Shown in pieces: positions 20,852 through 30,258 of a stretch of 64,000 nt of DNA. The stretch lies in assembly GCF_005280205.1 (NCBI RefSeq), contig NZ_SUND01000003.1:248001-312000 (forward strand). Direction: 5' to 3'. How positions within the stretch are numbered: position 1 is the first letter of the stretch; every line of letters starts with the position of its first letter. The DNA comes from Bacillus yapensis. Lineage in GTDB: Bacteria; Bacillota; Bacilli; Bacillales; Cytobacillaceae. The notes beneath the pieces were generated by a model. That model made no database searches. It was not told the DNA's origin and saw only the letters and a program-made list of their open reading frames with translations. The position numbers and the translations under genes were made by a program.

Positions 20852-21928
20852 TTAGTCTTCTGTCTTTATTTTTGCCTGGATAAAATGGTCTCTTGCATGA
20901 ACAAGGCTGACTTTTATGATAGCAAGAATGGGCACAGCAACGATAAGCCCGACTACTCCTCCAAGCTCTCCACCTGCTAAAAGGGCCAACATAATCATTA
21001 ATGGATGCATATGTAGGCTTTTTCCAACAATAAGCGGAGAAAGAATATTCCCCTCTGTAAATTGTAAAATTAGAACAATAATCGACGAGGTGATGACCAT
21101 TTTAACTGACATCGTAGCGGCTATGATAATGATTGGTACTAAGGCAATGATCGCTCCAAAATAAGGAATAATATTTGTAATTCCCACGATCGAACCGAGG
21201 AGCAGTGGATACTTCATTTTTACAATCCAAAATAATAGAGCAGCTATCGATCCAAGTGTCACACCAACAAGAATTTGCCCTCTTATATAGCCACCTAACG
21301 ATTCATCTACGTCGTGTAAAAATCGGATCCCGCTTTTCCGCCATTTTCTAGGGGTTAAATACCAAGCTGATTTTTTAATAAGATTGATATCCTTCAGCAT
21401 ATAAAACGTAATGAACGGAATAAGGGCAATAATTAAAATCGAGTTGACAATTGAAAGTAGTATAGCTAAAGCTTTTGACAATAAACGGTCAAGTGTCGTT
21501 TCTGCGGCAAGGATTCCCTGATCAATCATATCTTGGACGCCTTCTGGCCATTCAGAACTTTGCTGTTGAATTAATCTAATCCAGTTGCGATATTGATTGG
21601 CCAAAATAGGAGCATTCTCAGTTAAATCCCTTAACTGAATAATAAAGGCAGGTATTCCTTTGTATATGGCAAAGCCAAGCCCACCAAAGAACAAAAAGTA
21701 AATAATTGAAATGGCTAACCATCTCGGCAAAAAGCTTTCATGGAGCTTTTCGACTATCGGATGCAATAGATAGGTAATAAATGCTGAAATAAGAAAAGGA
21801 GAGAGAATAAGAACGATATTATGTGCAATAGGTAGCCAGATAGGTTTAAGTTTTAAAAAGATATAGATTACAAAAAAAAGCAGAAGGAGAAACCCAAGTC
21901 GATAAAACCATTTTAAGCGAATATCCAA
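20852..21928 (-). CDS. yrrI: AI-2E family transporter-type membrane protein (YrrI)
   Basis: A 358-residue polytopic protein of the AI-2E transporter (YdiK/PerM) family, with about seven to eight hydrophobic segments: one pair at the N-terminus, a soluble central part (about 90-145), and the typical C-terminal run ending LMIMLALLAGGELGGVVGLIVAVPILAI. Members range from autoinducer exporters to cation antiporters, so the substrate is open. Same position as B. subtilis yrrI, before alaS. Start codon is TTG with GGAGGTAGGAAC upstream. Confidence 0.85.
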   Translation of the reverse strand: MDIRLKWFYRLGFLLLLFFVIYIFLKLKPIWLPIAHNIVLILSPFLISAFITYLLHPIVEKLHESFLPRWLAISIIYFLFFGGLGFAIYKGIPAFIIQLRDLTENAPILANQYRNWIRLIQQQSSEWPEGVQDMIDQGILAAETTLDRLLSKALAILLSIVNSILIIALIPFITFYMLKDINLIKKSAWYLTPRKWRKSGIRFLHDVDESLGGYIRGQILVGVTLGSIAALLFWIVKMKYPLLLGSIVGITNIIPYFGAIIALVPIIIIAATMSVKMVITSSIIVLILQFTEGNILSPLIVGKSLHMHPLMIMLALLAGGELGGVVGLIVAVPILAIIKVSLVHARDHFIQAKIKTED

Positions 21929-21998
21929 TGTTCCTACCTCCTTCCAACATAGTGTGGGAGGAATTGGGAAAAAATATGCTTTTTTAATACAAAAAGCT

Positions 21999-22013
21999 CC
22001 CCTTCAGAAGGGG
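21999..22013 (-). terminator. Hairpin/terminator after yrzQ
   Basis: Minus strand: CCCCTT-CTG-AAGGGG then AGCTTTTT. A short but T-followed stem right after the yrzQ stop. Confidence 0.65.
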
Positions 22014-22019
22014 AACTAG

Positions 22020-22151
22020 TTAAAATATCGCTTTTGCTTTTCTTTGGATTTTTTTCATACCCTGGCGAGACAATAGGTCATTTTTTTGCGCATATCTATA
22101 CGCCACCATTCCTGCTCCAAATGCTATTGTCGAGACTATCGCCTTATTCAC
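22020..22151 (-). CDS. yrzQ: YrzQ-like small protein (DUF3918-type, 43 aa)
   Basis: GTG-started frame of 43 codons: (M)NKAIVSTIAFGAGMVAYRYAQKNDLLSRQGMKKIQRKAKAIF is too short for most gene finders. It has one N-terminal hydrophobic stretch (about residues 4-19) and a basic C-terminal helix. AAAAAGGTG lies before the start. By position between yrzR and yrrI and by composition it is B. subtilis YrzQ. Function unknown. Confidence 0.7.
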   Translation of the reverse strand: MNKAIVSTIAFGAGMVAYRYAQKNDLLSRQGMKKIQRKAKAIF

Positions 22152-22166
22152 AAAATCACCTTTTTT

Positions 22167-22358
22167 CTACAGAATGTAGCGACGCTCATCTTCATCAAAC
22201 AAATCATCTAAAGAACTTAAAGAGCCATCCTCTTCCACTTGGTGAGTGTTAATCATTCCATGAGAAACAGAAAGCTCAATAAAACAATTCCAGCAGTAAT
22301 ATTGATTAATCCCGATCTTACCGATATCTTTGCTATTACAGTTAGGACAATTAAACAT
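22167..22358 (-). CDS. yrzR: YrzR small zinc-ribbon protein (63 aa)
   Basis: The product starts MFNCPNCNSKDIGKIGINQYYCWNCFIELS: two CxxC pairs about 17 residues apart, a zinc ribbon. The remainder is an acidic tail (LDDLFDEDERRYIL). It sits between yrrD and yrzQ as in B. subtilis. The ribosome site AAGGGG is upstream. Function unknown; DNA or RNA contact is possible but not shown. Confidence 0.8.
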   Translation of the reverse strand: MFNCPNCNSKDIGKIGINQYYCWNCFIELSVSHGMINTHQVEEDGSLSSLDDLFDEDERRYIL

Positions 22359-22385
22359 TGGAAAAGACCCCTTACGACAATTTTT

Positions 22386-22856
22386 TCATGGTTGAATATT
22401 GACGATGATGGCATCTTTCCCAATCATAGGTGGTTCATCTGTTTTGACAACCCGTTTTCCTTCTGTAATATCAGCAAAGAAGCCATCGGAACATTCATAC
22501 CCTACAATTGTTCCCAGCTCCTCCTGAAAATATACATCAGCAAGGATACCTAAGCTTTCCCCAGTACTTGATACTAACGGTTTTCCAACTAAACGTTCCT
22601 TCCCTTCAAAGAGCTGGTAGGTCTCCTTTAACGGTTGTAAAATCGTTGTTTCTTCGATCATAACTCCATCTGCTCCAAAAGAGGATACCTCTTCAAATGG
22701 GATTAGATATGATTTTTTGATGAGCGCGCCCTTTCGTAAGATTAATCCTTCTACTCTACCGTGTTCCGCTAAGCATAGGTCAAAAACAGTACCTAATTTT
22801 TCTCCAGTGCTAGTGACGAATACAGGCAATCCTTTTAATAATGATAATGTCCGCAA
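22386..22856 (-). CDS. yrrD: PRC-barrel domain protein YrrD
   Basis: About 156 residues with two PRC-barrel repeats, seen as paired segments GLPVFVTSTGEKLGTVFDLCL and GKPLVSSTGESLGILADVYF about 80 residues apart, each followed by a strand-rich stretch. PRC-barrels occur in RNA-processing and membrane-docking proteins; in Bacillus YrrD has no assigned role. The start is uncertain: the frame opens with GTG at 22868, and I prefer TTG at 22856 behind AGGTGGGG. It lies in the same run as yrzR and yrzQ. Confidence 0.75.
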   Translation of the reverse strand: MRTLSLLKGLPVFVTSTGEKLGTVFDLCLAEHGRVEGLILRKGALIKKSYLIPFEEVSSFGADGVMIEETTILQPLKETYQLFEGKERLVGKPLVSSTGESLGILADVYFQEELGTIVGYECSDGFFADITEGKRVVKTDEPPMIGKDAIIVNIQP

Positions 22857-22931
22857 AGACCTCCCCACCTTTTTCGAACATTATTATTCTTTACTGGCAA
22901 GGGTAAAACATTAGGTGTAAGGTTTACCAAG

Positions 22932-23060
22932 TTACTTCTTCTTTCTTTGCTTGGCTATTATTTCGTTTCTTTCTCCTCCATCTGCTAGCTCCTCGGAAAA
23001 TGCATGATTCTTTTTATTTAAGTTTAAATTTGGCGCTGCTTGTTGGTTTACTTTATTCAT
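22932..23060 (-). CDS. Small FSEELAD-containing spore-type protein (42 aa)
   Basis: A 42-residue hydrophilic protein: MNKVNQQAAPNLNLN, then KKNHAFSEELADGGERNEI, then IAKQRKKK. The FSEELAD...E...R pattern recalls the C-terminal half of Bacillus YfhD-type small spore proteins, as I remember them. AGAGGTG precedes the ATG by about six bases. It lies between recD2 and yrrD in its own small unit. Composition (Asn, Gln, Lys rich, no cysteine) fits small acid-soluble or spore core proteins. I cannot assign a symbol. Confidence 0.5.
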   Translation of the reverse strand: MNKVNQQAAPNLNLNKKNHAFSEELADGGERNEIIAKQRKKK

Positions 23061-23116
23061 TTGAATCACCTCTGTTTATAAGGTTTGATTTTTTCTATGT
23101 CCCCATACGAAAAAAA

Positions 23117-23136
23117 GAATGCCAAAAGTGGCATTC
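23117..23136 (-). terminator. Intrinsic terminator after recD2
   Basis: Perfect 8-bp stem GAATGCCA with TGGCATTC, four-base loop and a run of T on the minus strand, just after the recD2 stop. Confidence 0.85.
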
Positions 23137-23146
23137 AAATTATTTG

Positions 23147-25567
23147 CTATTCACTCTCCATAAAATCATAAGGAGTTACGTTTTCCATTCCAATTAGCGG
23201 GTCAATATCCATAATGGTGTCTTCATATAAAAGCGGAGCTTCGTCCGATGTTTCCTCTGCAGGTCCAGATTTCTGCTCACCCGTTTTTTCAATCGCTTCC
23301 CTCAGCTTATCCTGTAAAGTCGTGAGTCGACTTTGCTCGTCAGCTCTGGCAACAGCCATACGTAGTGCTTCTTCTTCCCCACATAAAATAAGGGACTGTT
23401 TACTTCTTGTAATCGCCGTGTAAATCAAGTTCCGGCGAAGCATTCGGTAATAGCTCTTAACCACCGGAAGGATAACAATCGGGAATTCACTTCCCTGGGA
23501 TTTATGAACAGAGGTACAAAAAGCATGTGTAATTTGAGTTAAATCCCCACGTGTATAGGTCGCTTCAATTCCGTCAAAAGAGACAATGACCATGTCCTCT
23601 TTCTCAGTATTTTCTTTTGCATAGAAGATCGAAACAATCTCCCCAATATCGCCATTGAATATATGATTCTCTGGTTGATTGACAAGCTGAAGCACTTTAT
23701 CCCCGATCCGATACTTCACTTCCCCAAACTTAAGCTCTTTACGAGAGCCATCATCATTTGCATTAAAGATTTGTTGCACAATTTCATTGAGCTTATCAAT
23801 TCCAGCGGGACCTTTGTACATCGGCGCAAGCACTTGAATATCCTTTGATGTATAGCCCTTTTTCTTTGCATTTTCAGCTACCTTCTGAACAACTTCTCCG
23901 ATTTGCGCTGGTCCACACCGAATAAAGGAGCGATCTCGTTGAGGCTTCAAAATATCGTCAGGTAGTTGCCCTTTTTTAATACTATGGGCAAGATCAATAA
24001 TCGATGAGCCTTCCTCCTGCCGATAAATATCCGTTAACCTTACCGTTGGAATTCGTTCTGACTCAAGAAGATCCTTTAACACTTGGCCAGGACCTACGGA
24101 AGGAAGCTGGTCTTCATCTCCCACAAGAATCACCTGAATATGCTCTGGCACCGCCTTAAATAATTGATGTGCTAACCAAATATCGAGCATCGATGTTTCA
24201 TCGACAATCAAGATTTTTCCTTCTAGTGGATCGTCTTCATTACGACTAAAACCTTCTACTCCATTCCATCCGAGCAAACGATGAATCGTTACAGCTGGTA
24301 GCCCTGTTGATTCGGTCATTCGCTTGGCAGCCCGACCTGTTGGTGCCGCTAACAGAAATGGGAATGGCTCTTCATTTTTATAATCCTTCGGATCTAATGA
24401 ACAACCATGAAGTTCTGAATATAATTCAACAATCCCTTTTATAACCGTAGTTTTCCCGGTTCCTGGACCACCTGTCAAAATAAGCATTGGAGACATTAAT
24501 GCAGTCTGAATCGCTTCCTTTTGGGAAGGAGCGTACTGCACCTTTAATCTTTCTTCCAGTTCACCAAGGGCTAACAGAAATTCCGACTCAGGAAATTGAT
24601 CCTCGTATTCCTTTTGTTGAAGAACACGTTTTATATTCCTAACTAAACCTTTTTCTGAATAATAATAGGATGGCAAATAAATTCTTTTTTCTTCAATAAT
24701 GATTTTCTTGTCTTCTGCAAGCTTCACAAGTTCATTCGAAATATCGGTAAACTCAATTTCATCACGCTTGTTATCTTCGAGCAGGGCTTTTACGCTAACC
24801 AGTAGTTCTTCCGCCGGGATATACACATGACCTGCTTGCTGACATTCATTTTCTAAGACGTACAAACAGCCTGCCTTAATACGGTCAGGGTGGTTTCCAG
24901 AAATCCCAATCTGAAATCCTAATTCATCTGCTCGACTGAAGCCGATACCCTCAACATCTTCAACAAGCTGATAAGGATTCGACTGAATGACATCAAGTGT
25001 TAGCTCCTTGTAGGCCTGATAAATTTTCATGGAAATTTGCGGACCAAAGCCATATTGATTAAGGGCAATCATTGCTTGCTCTAGACCCTGGTTCTCCATT
25101 AACGTATCATATAATTCCTTGGCTTTTTCAGAAGGGAGCTTTGGCACACTATCTAATAACGAAGGTTGAGTCAAAATTTTGGAAATCGCGTTTTCCCCTA
25201 ACGTATCGACGATATTTTCGGCTGTTTTTTTTCCGATACCTTTGAATAATTCCCCAGATAAATAAGCAATGACACCTTGTTTTGTCTGTGGAAGCTCCTT
25301 ACGAAAGTGCTCAGCTTGAAACTGTAGCCCAAACTTCGGATGATCCTTCATTTGCCCGTAAAAGATATACGTTTCTTCGTCATGAACCCTTGGGAAATAT
25401 CCAGTAATGACCGCTTCTTTATCTTCATAATTTTCATTCGTGTCATCTACGCGTATTCGTAGTACCGTATACAGATTTTGCTCATTATGAAAAATCGTTA
25501 CAAGGTGTCGACCCTTTATGTACTTGCTCTCCTCATTAAATAAATCGAGCTTTTCCTGCTCTGCCAA
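23147..25567 (-). CDS. recD2: RecD2-type superfamily 1B DNA helicase (YrrC)
   Basis: 5'-3' DNA helicase of the RecD2/TraA group, working without RecBC in replication fork upkeep and repair. The N-terminal OB-like and helix-hairpin-helix part covers about residues 1-330; the motor starts with Walker A GGPGTGKTT near residue 365, Walker B ILIVDETSMLD, motif III-like QVILVGDEDQLPSVGPGQVL, and C-terminal motif CTSVHKSQGSEFP and YTAITRSK. Length 806 aa is normal. The start codon is TTG with GGGGGAGAAG upstream. Lies behind the TPR gene yrrB as in B. subtilis. Confidence 0.95.
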   Translation of the reverse strand: MAEQEKLDLFNEESKYIKGRHLVTIFHNEQNLYTVLRIRVDDTNENYEDKEAVITGYFPRVHDEETYIFYGQMKDHPKFGLQFQAEHFRKELPQTKQGVIAYLSGELFKGIGKKTAENIVDTLGENAISKILTQPSLLDSVPKLPSEKAKELYDTLMENQGLEQAMIALNQYGFGPQISMKIYQAYKELTLDVIQSNPYQLVEDVEGIGFSRADELGFQIGISGNHPDRIKAGCLYVLENECQQAGHVYIPAEELLVSVKALLEDNKRDEIEFTDISNELVKLAEDKKIIIEEKRIYLPSYYYSEKGLVRNIKRVLQQKEYEDQFPESEFLLALGELEERLKVQYAPSQKEAIQTALMSPMLILTGGPGTGKTTVIKGIVELYSELHGCSLDPKDYKNEEPFPFLLAAPTGRAAKRMTESTGLPAVTIHRLLGWNGVEGFSRNEDDPLEGKILIVDETSMLDIWLAHQLFKAVPEHIQVILVGDEDQLPSVGPGQVLKDLLESERIPTVRLTDIYRQEEGSSIIDLAHSIKKGQLPDDILKPQRDRSFIRCGPAQIGEVVQKVAENAKKKGYTSKDIQVLAPMYKGPAGIDKLNEIVQQIFNANDDGSRKELKFGEVKYRIGDKVLQLVNQPENHIFNGDIGEIVSIFYAKENTEKEDMVIVSFDGIEATYTRGDLTQITHAFCTSVHKSQGSEFPIVILPVVKSYYRMLRRNLIYTAITRSKQSLILCGEEEALRMAVARADEQSRLTTLQDKLREAIEKTGEQKSGPAEETSDEAPLLYEDTIMDIDPLIGMENVTPYDFMESE

Positions 25568-25605
25568 AGTCTTCTCCCCCTTTCTAGCTCTAAATTACAT
25601 TTCAC

Positions 25606-26265
25606 CTATTCGAGTGAACCTTTTTCCATTAGCTTTTTACCATAGCCTGCAAGCATATGATCTGGTTGTACCTCTAACGCCTTTTCAAACATCGCTAGAG
25701 CCGTTTCTCCATCCTCTTTATATCCATAAGCGACGCCTAGATTGTAGTATGCGTCTGCATGATTTTCGTCAATTTTTACACATTCATTGAATTGAACAAT
25801 TGCTTCATCAATAAGCTCTAAGCCAGCTAAGCATAGACCATATTGAAAACGAGCTTCTGCATCTTCTTCATTGAGTTCGACACTGCGCTGTAAGTATGGC
25901 AACGCTAATTTTGGCTGCTCAAGCTGAGCCAAAGTTAATCCAAGCATAAAATAGTTATCGCTTGAATTTAAGCCCTTTTGCATCGCCATTTCAAACATAT
26001 CTTTTGCTGCTTCTAATTTGTCATTTTCAAAATAAAGATTTCCTGCGCTATAGTATGCAGCAGCGGCATTTTCATCAAGCCCCATCGCTTTTTCAAAAAA
26101 GTCTAGAGCTTTTTCGTTTTCACCTACCGCAGCAAGAACATTCCCAAAATTAATATAGGAAACCGCATCCGTTGGATTTTCTTCAATCGCTTCCATGAAA
26201 ATCTTCGCTGCTTCTTCCCATTTTCCTTCTTGCATATATTGAATACCTTGTTGATTTTTGTCCAT
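25606..26265 (-). CDS. yrrB: TPR repeat protein YrrB
   Basis: 219 residues made of six tetratricopeptide repeats of 34 residues with the canonical pattern, for example AVSYINFGNVLAAVGENEKALDFFEKAM and ADAYYNLGVAYGYKEDGETALAMFEKAL. TPR arrays bind other proteins; the partner is unknown, though the gene's fixed place between mnmA and recD2 suggests a housekeeping role. An upstream ATG at 26280 lacks a ribosome site; the ATG at 26265 follows GGAGCG and is preferred. Confidence 0.88.
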   Translation of the reverse strand: MDKNQQGIQYMQEGKWEEAAKIFMEAIEENPTDAVSYINFGNVLAAVGENEKALDFFEKAMGLDENAAAAYYSAGNLYFENDKLEAAKDMFEMAMQKGLNSSDNYFMLGLTLAQLEQPKLALPYLQRSVELNEEDAEARFQYGLCLAGLELIDEAIVQFNECVKIDENHADAYYNLGVAYGYKEDGETALAMFEKALEVQPDHMLAGYGKKLMEKGSLE

Positions 26266-26315
26266 GTTTTCACGCTCCATTGTAAAAAGTATAACACAAA
26301 AATTTCATATAAAAA

Positions 26316-26341
26316 CCTCGACTCATATGATTGAATCGAGG
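26316..26341 (-). terminator. Intrinsic terminator after mnmA
   Basis: Stem CCTCGATTC with GAGTCGAGG (one mismatch/wobble), followed by TTTTTAT on the minus strand. Lies a few bases after the mnmA stop. Confidence 0.75.
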
Positions 26342-26354
26342 CTTATGTTTATTT

Positions 26355-27476
<1,122 letters not shown>

Positions 27477-27508
27477 TCACCCCACTTACTTACCTATTAT
27501 TTCTCATC

Positions 27509-28654
27509 TTATCTATTTGTTAGTCGCTTCACAATTGTTGCTACTGTCTCTGCAACCTTGTGAACTTGCTCGACTGTATTATACAATCCGAAGCTAAAAC
27601 GGATAGAATTACGCAATTTCTCGGATTTTTCACCGAACATCGCCACTAATACATGTGATGGATCAATGCTTCCCGCAGTACATGCAGAACCACTTGATGC
27701 GGCAATACCTGCCAAATCTAAATTTACCAGCATTGCTTCAACATCAGTACCAGGAAAGCTTAAGTTTAAAACATGTGGGAGTGAATTTTCAAGTGATCCG
27801 TTTATGGAAAAATCAATTTGTGATTTCTTCAACTCATTCACAAGAATTTCCTTGAATTCTCGATAAAGTTTAACCTTGTCTTCTCTCTCTACTTGAGCAA
27901 TCTTAACTGCTTCCTGAAACCCAGCAATCGAAACAACACTTTCCGTACCAGCACGACGTTTTCGTTCTTGCTCCCCACCGAATAAAAGCGGAGCTAGCTT
28001 AACATCTTTTTTCACATATAAAAAACCGATTCCCTTTGGTCCATTGATCTTATGAGCAGAGACACTTAACAGGTCAACATTCAACTCTTTCACATCGATG
28101 CTCATTAATCCATATGCTTGTACAGCATCAGTATGGAATATAGCTTTATGCTCTTTTAACAACTCCCCAATTTCTCGGATCGGCTGCAAGCTTCCTACTT
28201 CATTATTTCCGTACATGATTGATACTAAAATTGTATCGTCACGCAAAGCCTTTTTTACATCTGAAACAGACACAAGGCCCTGTTCATCGACTGGTAAATA
28301 CGTAACCTCAAAGCCTCTTTTTTCAAGCTGCTGGCATGTATGAAGGACAGCATGATGCTCAATGACAGTCGTAATGATATGCTTTCCGCTCTGTTTATTG
28401 GCTTCTGCCACGCCCGTTAGAGCATAATTATCCGCCTCTGTTCCCCCGCTTGTAATAATAATTTCGTTAGGAAAAGCACCAATACTCTTTGCCAACTGTG
28501 CTCTTGCCTCATCGACTAAATGCCTAGCTTCCCGACCAAAAGCGTGGATGCTCGAAGGATTCCCAAATTGCTCGGTCATTACCTTCGTCATTGTCTCAAT
28601 TACCTTTGGATGCATAGGGGCTGTCGCCGCATGATCTACATATATCCGTTCCAA
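27509..28654 (-). CDS. yrvO: Cysteine desulfurase YrvO (NifS/IscS type)
   Basis: PLP enzyme taking sulfur from cysteine as persulfide, and dedicated in Bacillus to MnmA. The PLP lysine is in SVSAHKINGPKGIGFLY (about residue 203) and the persulfide cysteine in SSGSACTAGSIDPSHV (about residue 325). Length 381 aa. GTG at 28663 is possible, but AGGTGG five bases before the TTG at 28654, giving MERIYVDHAATAPMHP, is preferred. In B. subtilis cymR-yrvO-mnmA follow each other; here a hairpin and a repeat separate cymR from yrvO. Confidence 0.92.
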   Translation of the reverse strand: MERIYVDHAATAPMHPKVIETMTKVMTEQFGNPSSIHAFGREARHLVDEARAQLAKSIGAFPNEIIITSGGTEADNYALTGVAEANKQSGKHIITTVIEHHAVLHTCQQLEKRGFEVTYLPVDEQGLVSVSDVKKALRDDTILVSIMYGNNEVGSLQPIREIGELLKEHKAIFHTDAVQAYGLMSIDVKELNVDLLSVSAHKINGPKGIGFLYVKKDVKLAPLLFGGEQERKRRAGTESVVSIAGFQEAVKIAQVEREDKVKLYREFKEILVNELKKSQIDFSINGSLENSLPHVLNLSFPGTDVEAMLVNLDLAGIAASSGSACTAGSIDPSHVLVAMFGEKSEKLRNSIRFSFGLYNTVEQVHKVAETVATIVKRLTNR

Positions 28655-28735
28655 ATCTTCCACCTACTAACTTTCCATTTAAACTTACTATTTCCAATGA
28701 TTTTAACGAACTTACTTATCGGTTACAAAAAATAA

Positions 28736-28756
28736 GGCCTCTTTAAATAGAGAGCC
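28736..28756 (-). terminator. Terminator-like hairpin after cymR
   Basis: GGCTCTCT with AGAGGCC, short loop, then TTATTTTTT on the minus strand. It lies between cymR and yrvO, so the two may be transcribed separately. Confidence 0.6.
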
Positions 28757-28788
28757 ATAGAGATAAAACAATTATATAAATCAACACT

Positions 28789-28915
28789 CCAGGTTGATTG
28801 AAAACGTTTGTCTTTCGAGGAGCAAAGCCTTGGGAGGAGCGGAGTTACCATAGTAGGTAATGAGCACCGGACAAGGCGAAGCGACGAAGAAAGCGAGCGT
28901 TTGTCAACAGCCTGG
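28789..28915. repeat. Intergenic repeat, GC-rich, with CCAGGTTGA ends
   Basis: A 127-base block with imperfect inverted ends (CCAGGTTGATTG at the left, TCAACAGCCTGG at the right). The centre has GAGGAGCGGAGTTACC, GGTAATGAGCACCGG and GGCGAAGCGACGAAG. I recognise it from memory as a type of intergenic repeat seen in many Bacillus genomes. It ends directly at the cymR stop codon region. No gene lies in it. Confidence 0.65.
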
Positions 28916-28916
28916 A

Positions 28917-29336
28917 TTAGATGTAAAACATATATGCATCAGACTCGCCACGGTCCGTATGATTTGCTAAATCCTCAAGAGTTGTATTCTCTAAAACATC
29001 CTTTACTGCATCACGAATTCGAATCCACAGCTCTCTTTTGGCTGGTTCTTCGTCTTCAATTCCTTCAACTGGAGTTATCGGTCCTTCCAGAACGCGAATG
29101 ATATCTCCTGAAGTAATTTGTGCAGGTTCATTAGCCAATACATAGCCTCCGTACGCACCACGTATACTTTTTACAAGTCCCGCATTTCTTAATGGGGCAA
29201 TAAGCTGCTCTAAATAATGCTCAGAAAGATCATTTGCCTGTGCAATTGCTTTTAAAGAGACAGGTCCTTCTCCATGCTTTTTCGCTAGTTCAATCATGAT
29301 CGTTAGACCGTAACGGCCCTTCGTAGAAATTTTCAT
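28917..29336 (-). CDS. cymR: Cysteine metabolism repressor CymR (Rrf2 family)
   Basis: Winged-helix Rrf2 regulator that, with CysK, represses sulfur uptake and cysteine synthesis genes when cysteine is plentiful. MKISTKGRYGLTIMIELAKKHGEGPVSLKAIAQANDLSEHYLEQLIAPLRNAGLVKSIRGAYGGY-type sequence is nearly that of B. subtilis CymR; there are no cysteines of an iron-sulfur ligand set in the C-terminal part. 139 residues. Its likely target, yrrT-mtnN-mccA-mccB, is in this window. The start ATG overlaps the stop of the preceding membrane protein gene (ATGA), with GAGGTG upstream. Confidence 0.93.
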   Translation of the reverse strand: MKISTKGRYGLTIMIELAKKHGEGPVSLKAIAQANDLSEHYLEQLIAPLRNAGLVKSIRGAYGGYVLANEPAQITSGDIIRVLEGPITPVEGIEDEEPAKRELWIRIRDAVKDVLENTTLEDLANHTDRGESDAYMFYI

Positions 29337-30037
29337 AAACTCGCACCTCGTTTAGAATCATTTTGTGATTGATCATATATGATCTGTTTAGTTTTTAATC
29401 TATTCAACCAACGATCAGTGAATCGTTGACATTGTGGTAAACAAATTCCCGCCAGCGGGCCAATCATTAAACAAATAAATATCGTTCCCCAGAAAACCGG
29501 TCCTCCTAGCTGCCATCCGACAAATAAGACAAGAACCTCCATAACAGCTCTTACATTTCGAACCTTCCAGCCTGTTTTTGCTGTTAAGGCAATCATTAAG
29601 CTGTCCCTTGGGCCCGCTCCAAATTGAGCCGATATGTAAAGTCCCATTCCATAAGCATTAAGAAGAATTCCTGCGACAAACATAGTGACTCTTCCTATTA
29701 ATCCTTCAGGAGTTTCAAGAAACGGAATAAGTAAATACATATCAATGAAGATACCAACTAAAATCATATTGAGAAATGCGCCGATTTGCGGAAACTCTCT
29801 CGAGATAAGGGATGCCACAGTTAAAATCCCAACTCCTACAATGATCGACCAACTACCAATTGTGAGTCCAAACTGATAAAACAGTCCAACATGGAAGACA
29901 TCCCATGGTGTTGCCCCTAAATCAGCTTGAATTAACAAAACTAAGCCTAGTGCCATGACCAACAATCCTAAAAGATAAATGACAAACCTTGGCCCCACTT
30001 GACCTTTTTTTCGAATACTCATTGGTGATATCCCCAT
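29333..30037 (-). CDS. YczE/YyaS/YitT family membrane protein
   Basis: A 234-residue protein with about five to six membrane helices (for example FVIYLLGLLVMALGLVLLIQADLGATPWDVFHVGL at residues 18-52 and the GAGPRDSLMIALTAKTGW segment near 145). These match the YczE/YitT family of integral membrane proteins of unknown transport role. It overlaps cymR by four bases (ATGA), so the two are translationally coupled. The start may be the ATG at 30037 or five codons later, where GGGGAT precedes. Confidence 0.8.
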   Translation of the reverse strand: MGISPMSIRKKGQVGPRFVIYLLGLLVMALGLVLLIQADLGATPWDVFHVGLFYQFGLTIGSWSIIVGVGILTVASLISREFPQIGAFLNMILVGIFIDMYLLIPFLETPEGLIGRVTMFVAGILLNAYGMGLYISAQFGAGPRDSLMIALTAKTGWKVRNVRAVMEVLVLFVGWQLGGPVFWGTIFICLMIGPLAGICLPQCQRFTDRWLNRLKTKQIIYDQSQNDSKRGASL

Positions 30038-30258
30038 TCTTTTACCTAGGGCTCATTTCTTATACTTATAAAAATGAAATCCCTCTATCGATATAAATAT
30101 TATCAAAATCCTGATTAATTTGATAGGCTTTTGCCATTATAGCATAACATGAAGGTGTAAGTTAATGTAGAAGTCTGTCTTCATTTTGTTTCAAATGCAA
30201 ATTTAGTCGTCTCATGTTATGGTAAAAGAAAACTAATGTGAAAAATGGAGAGATCAAG

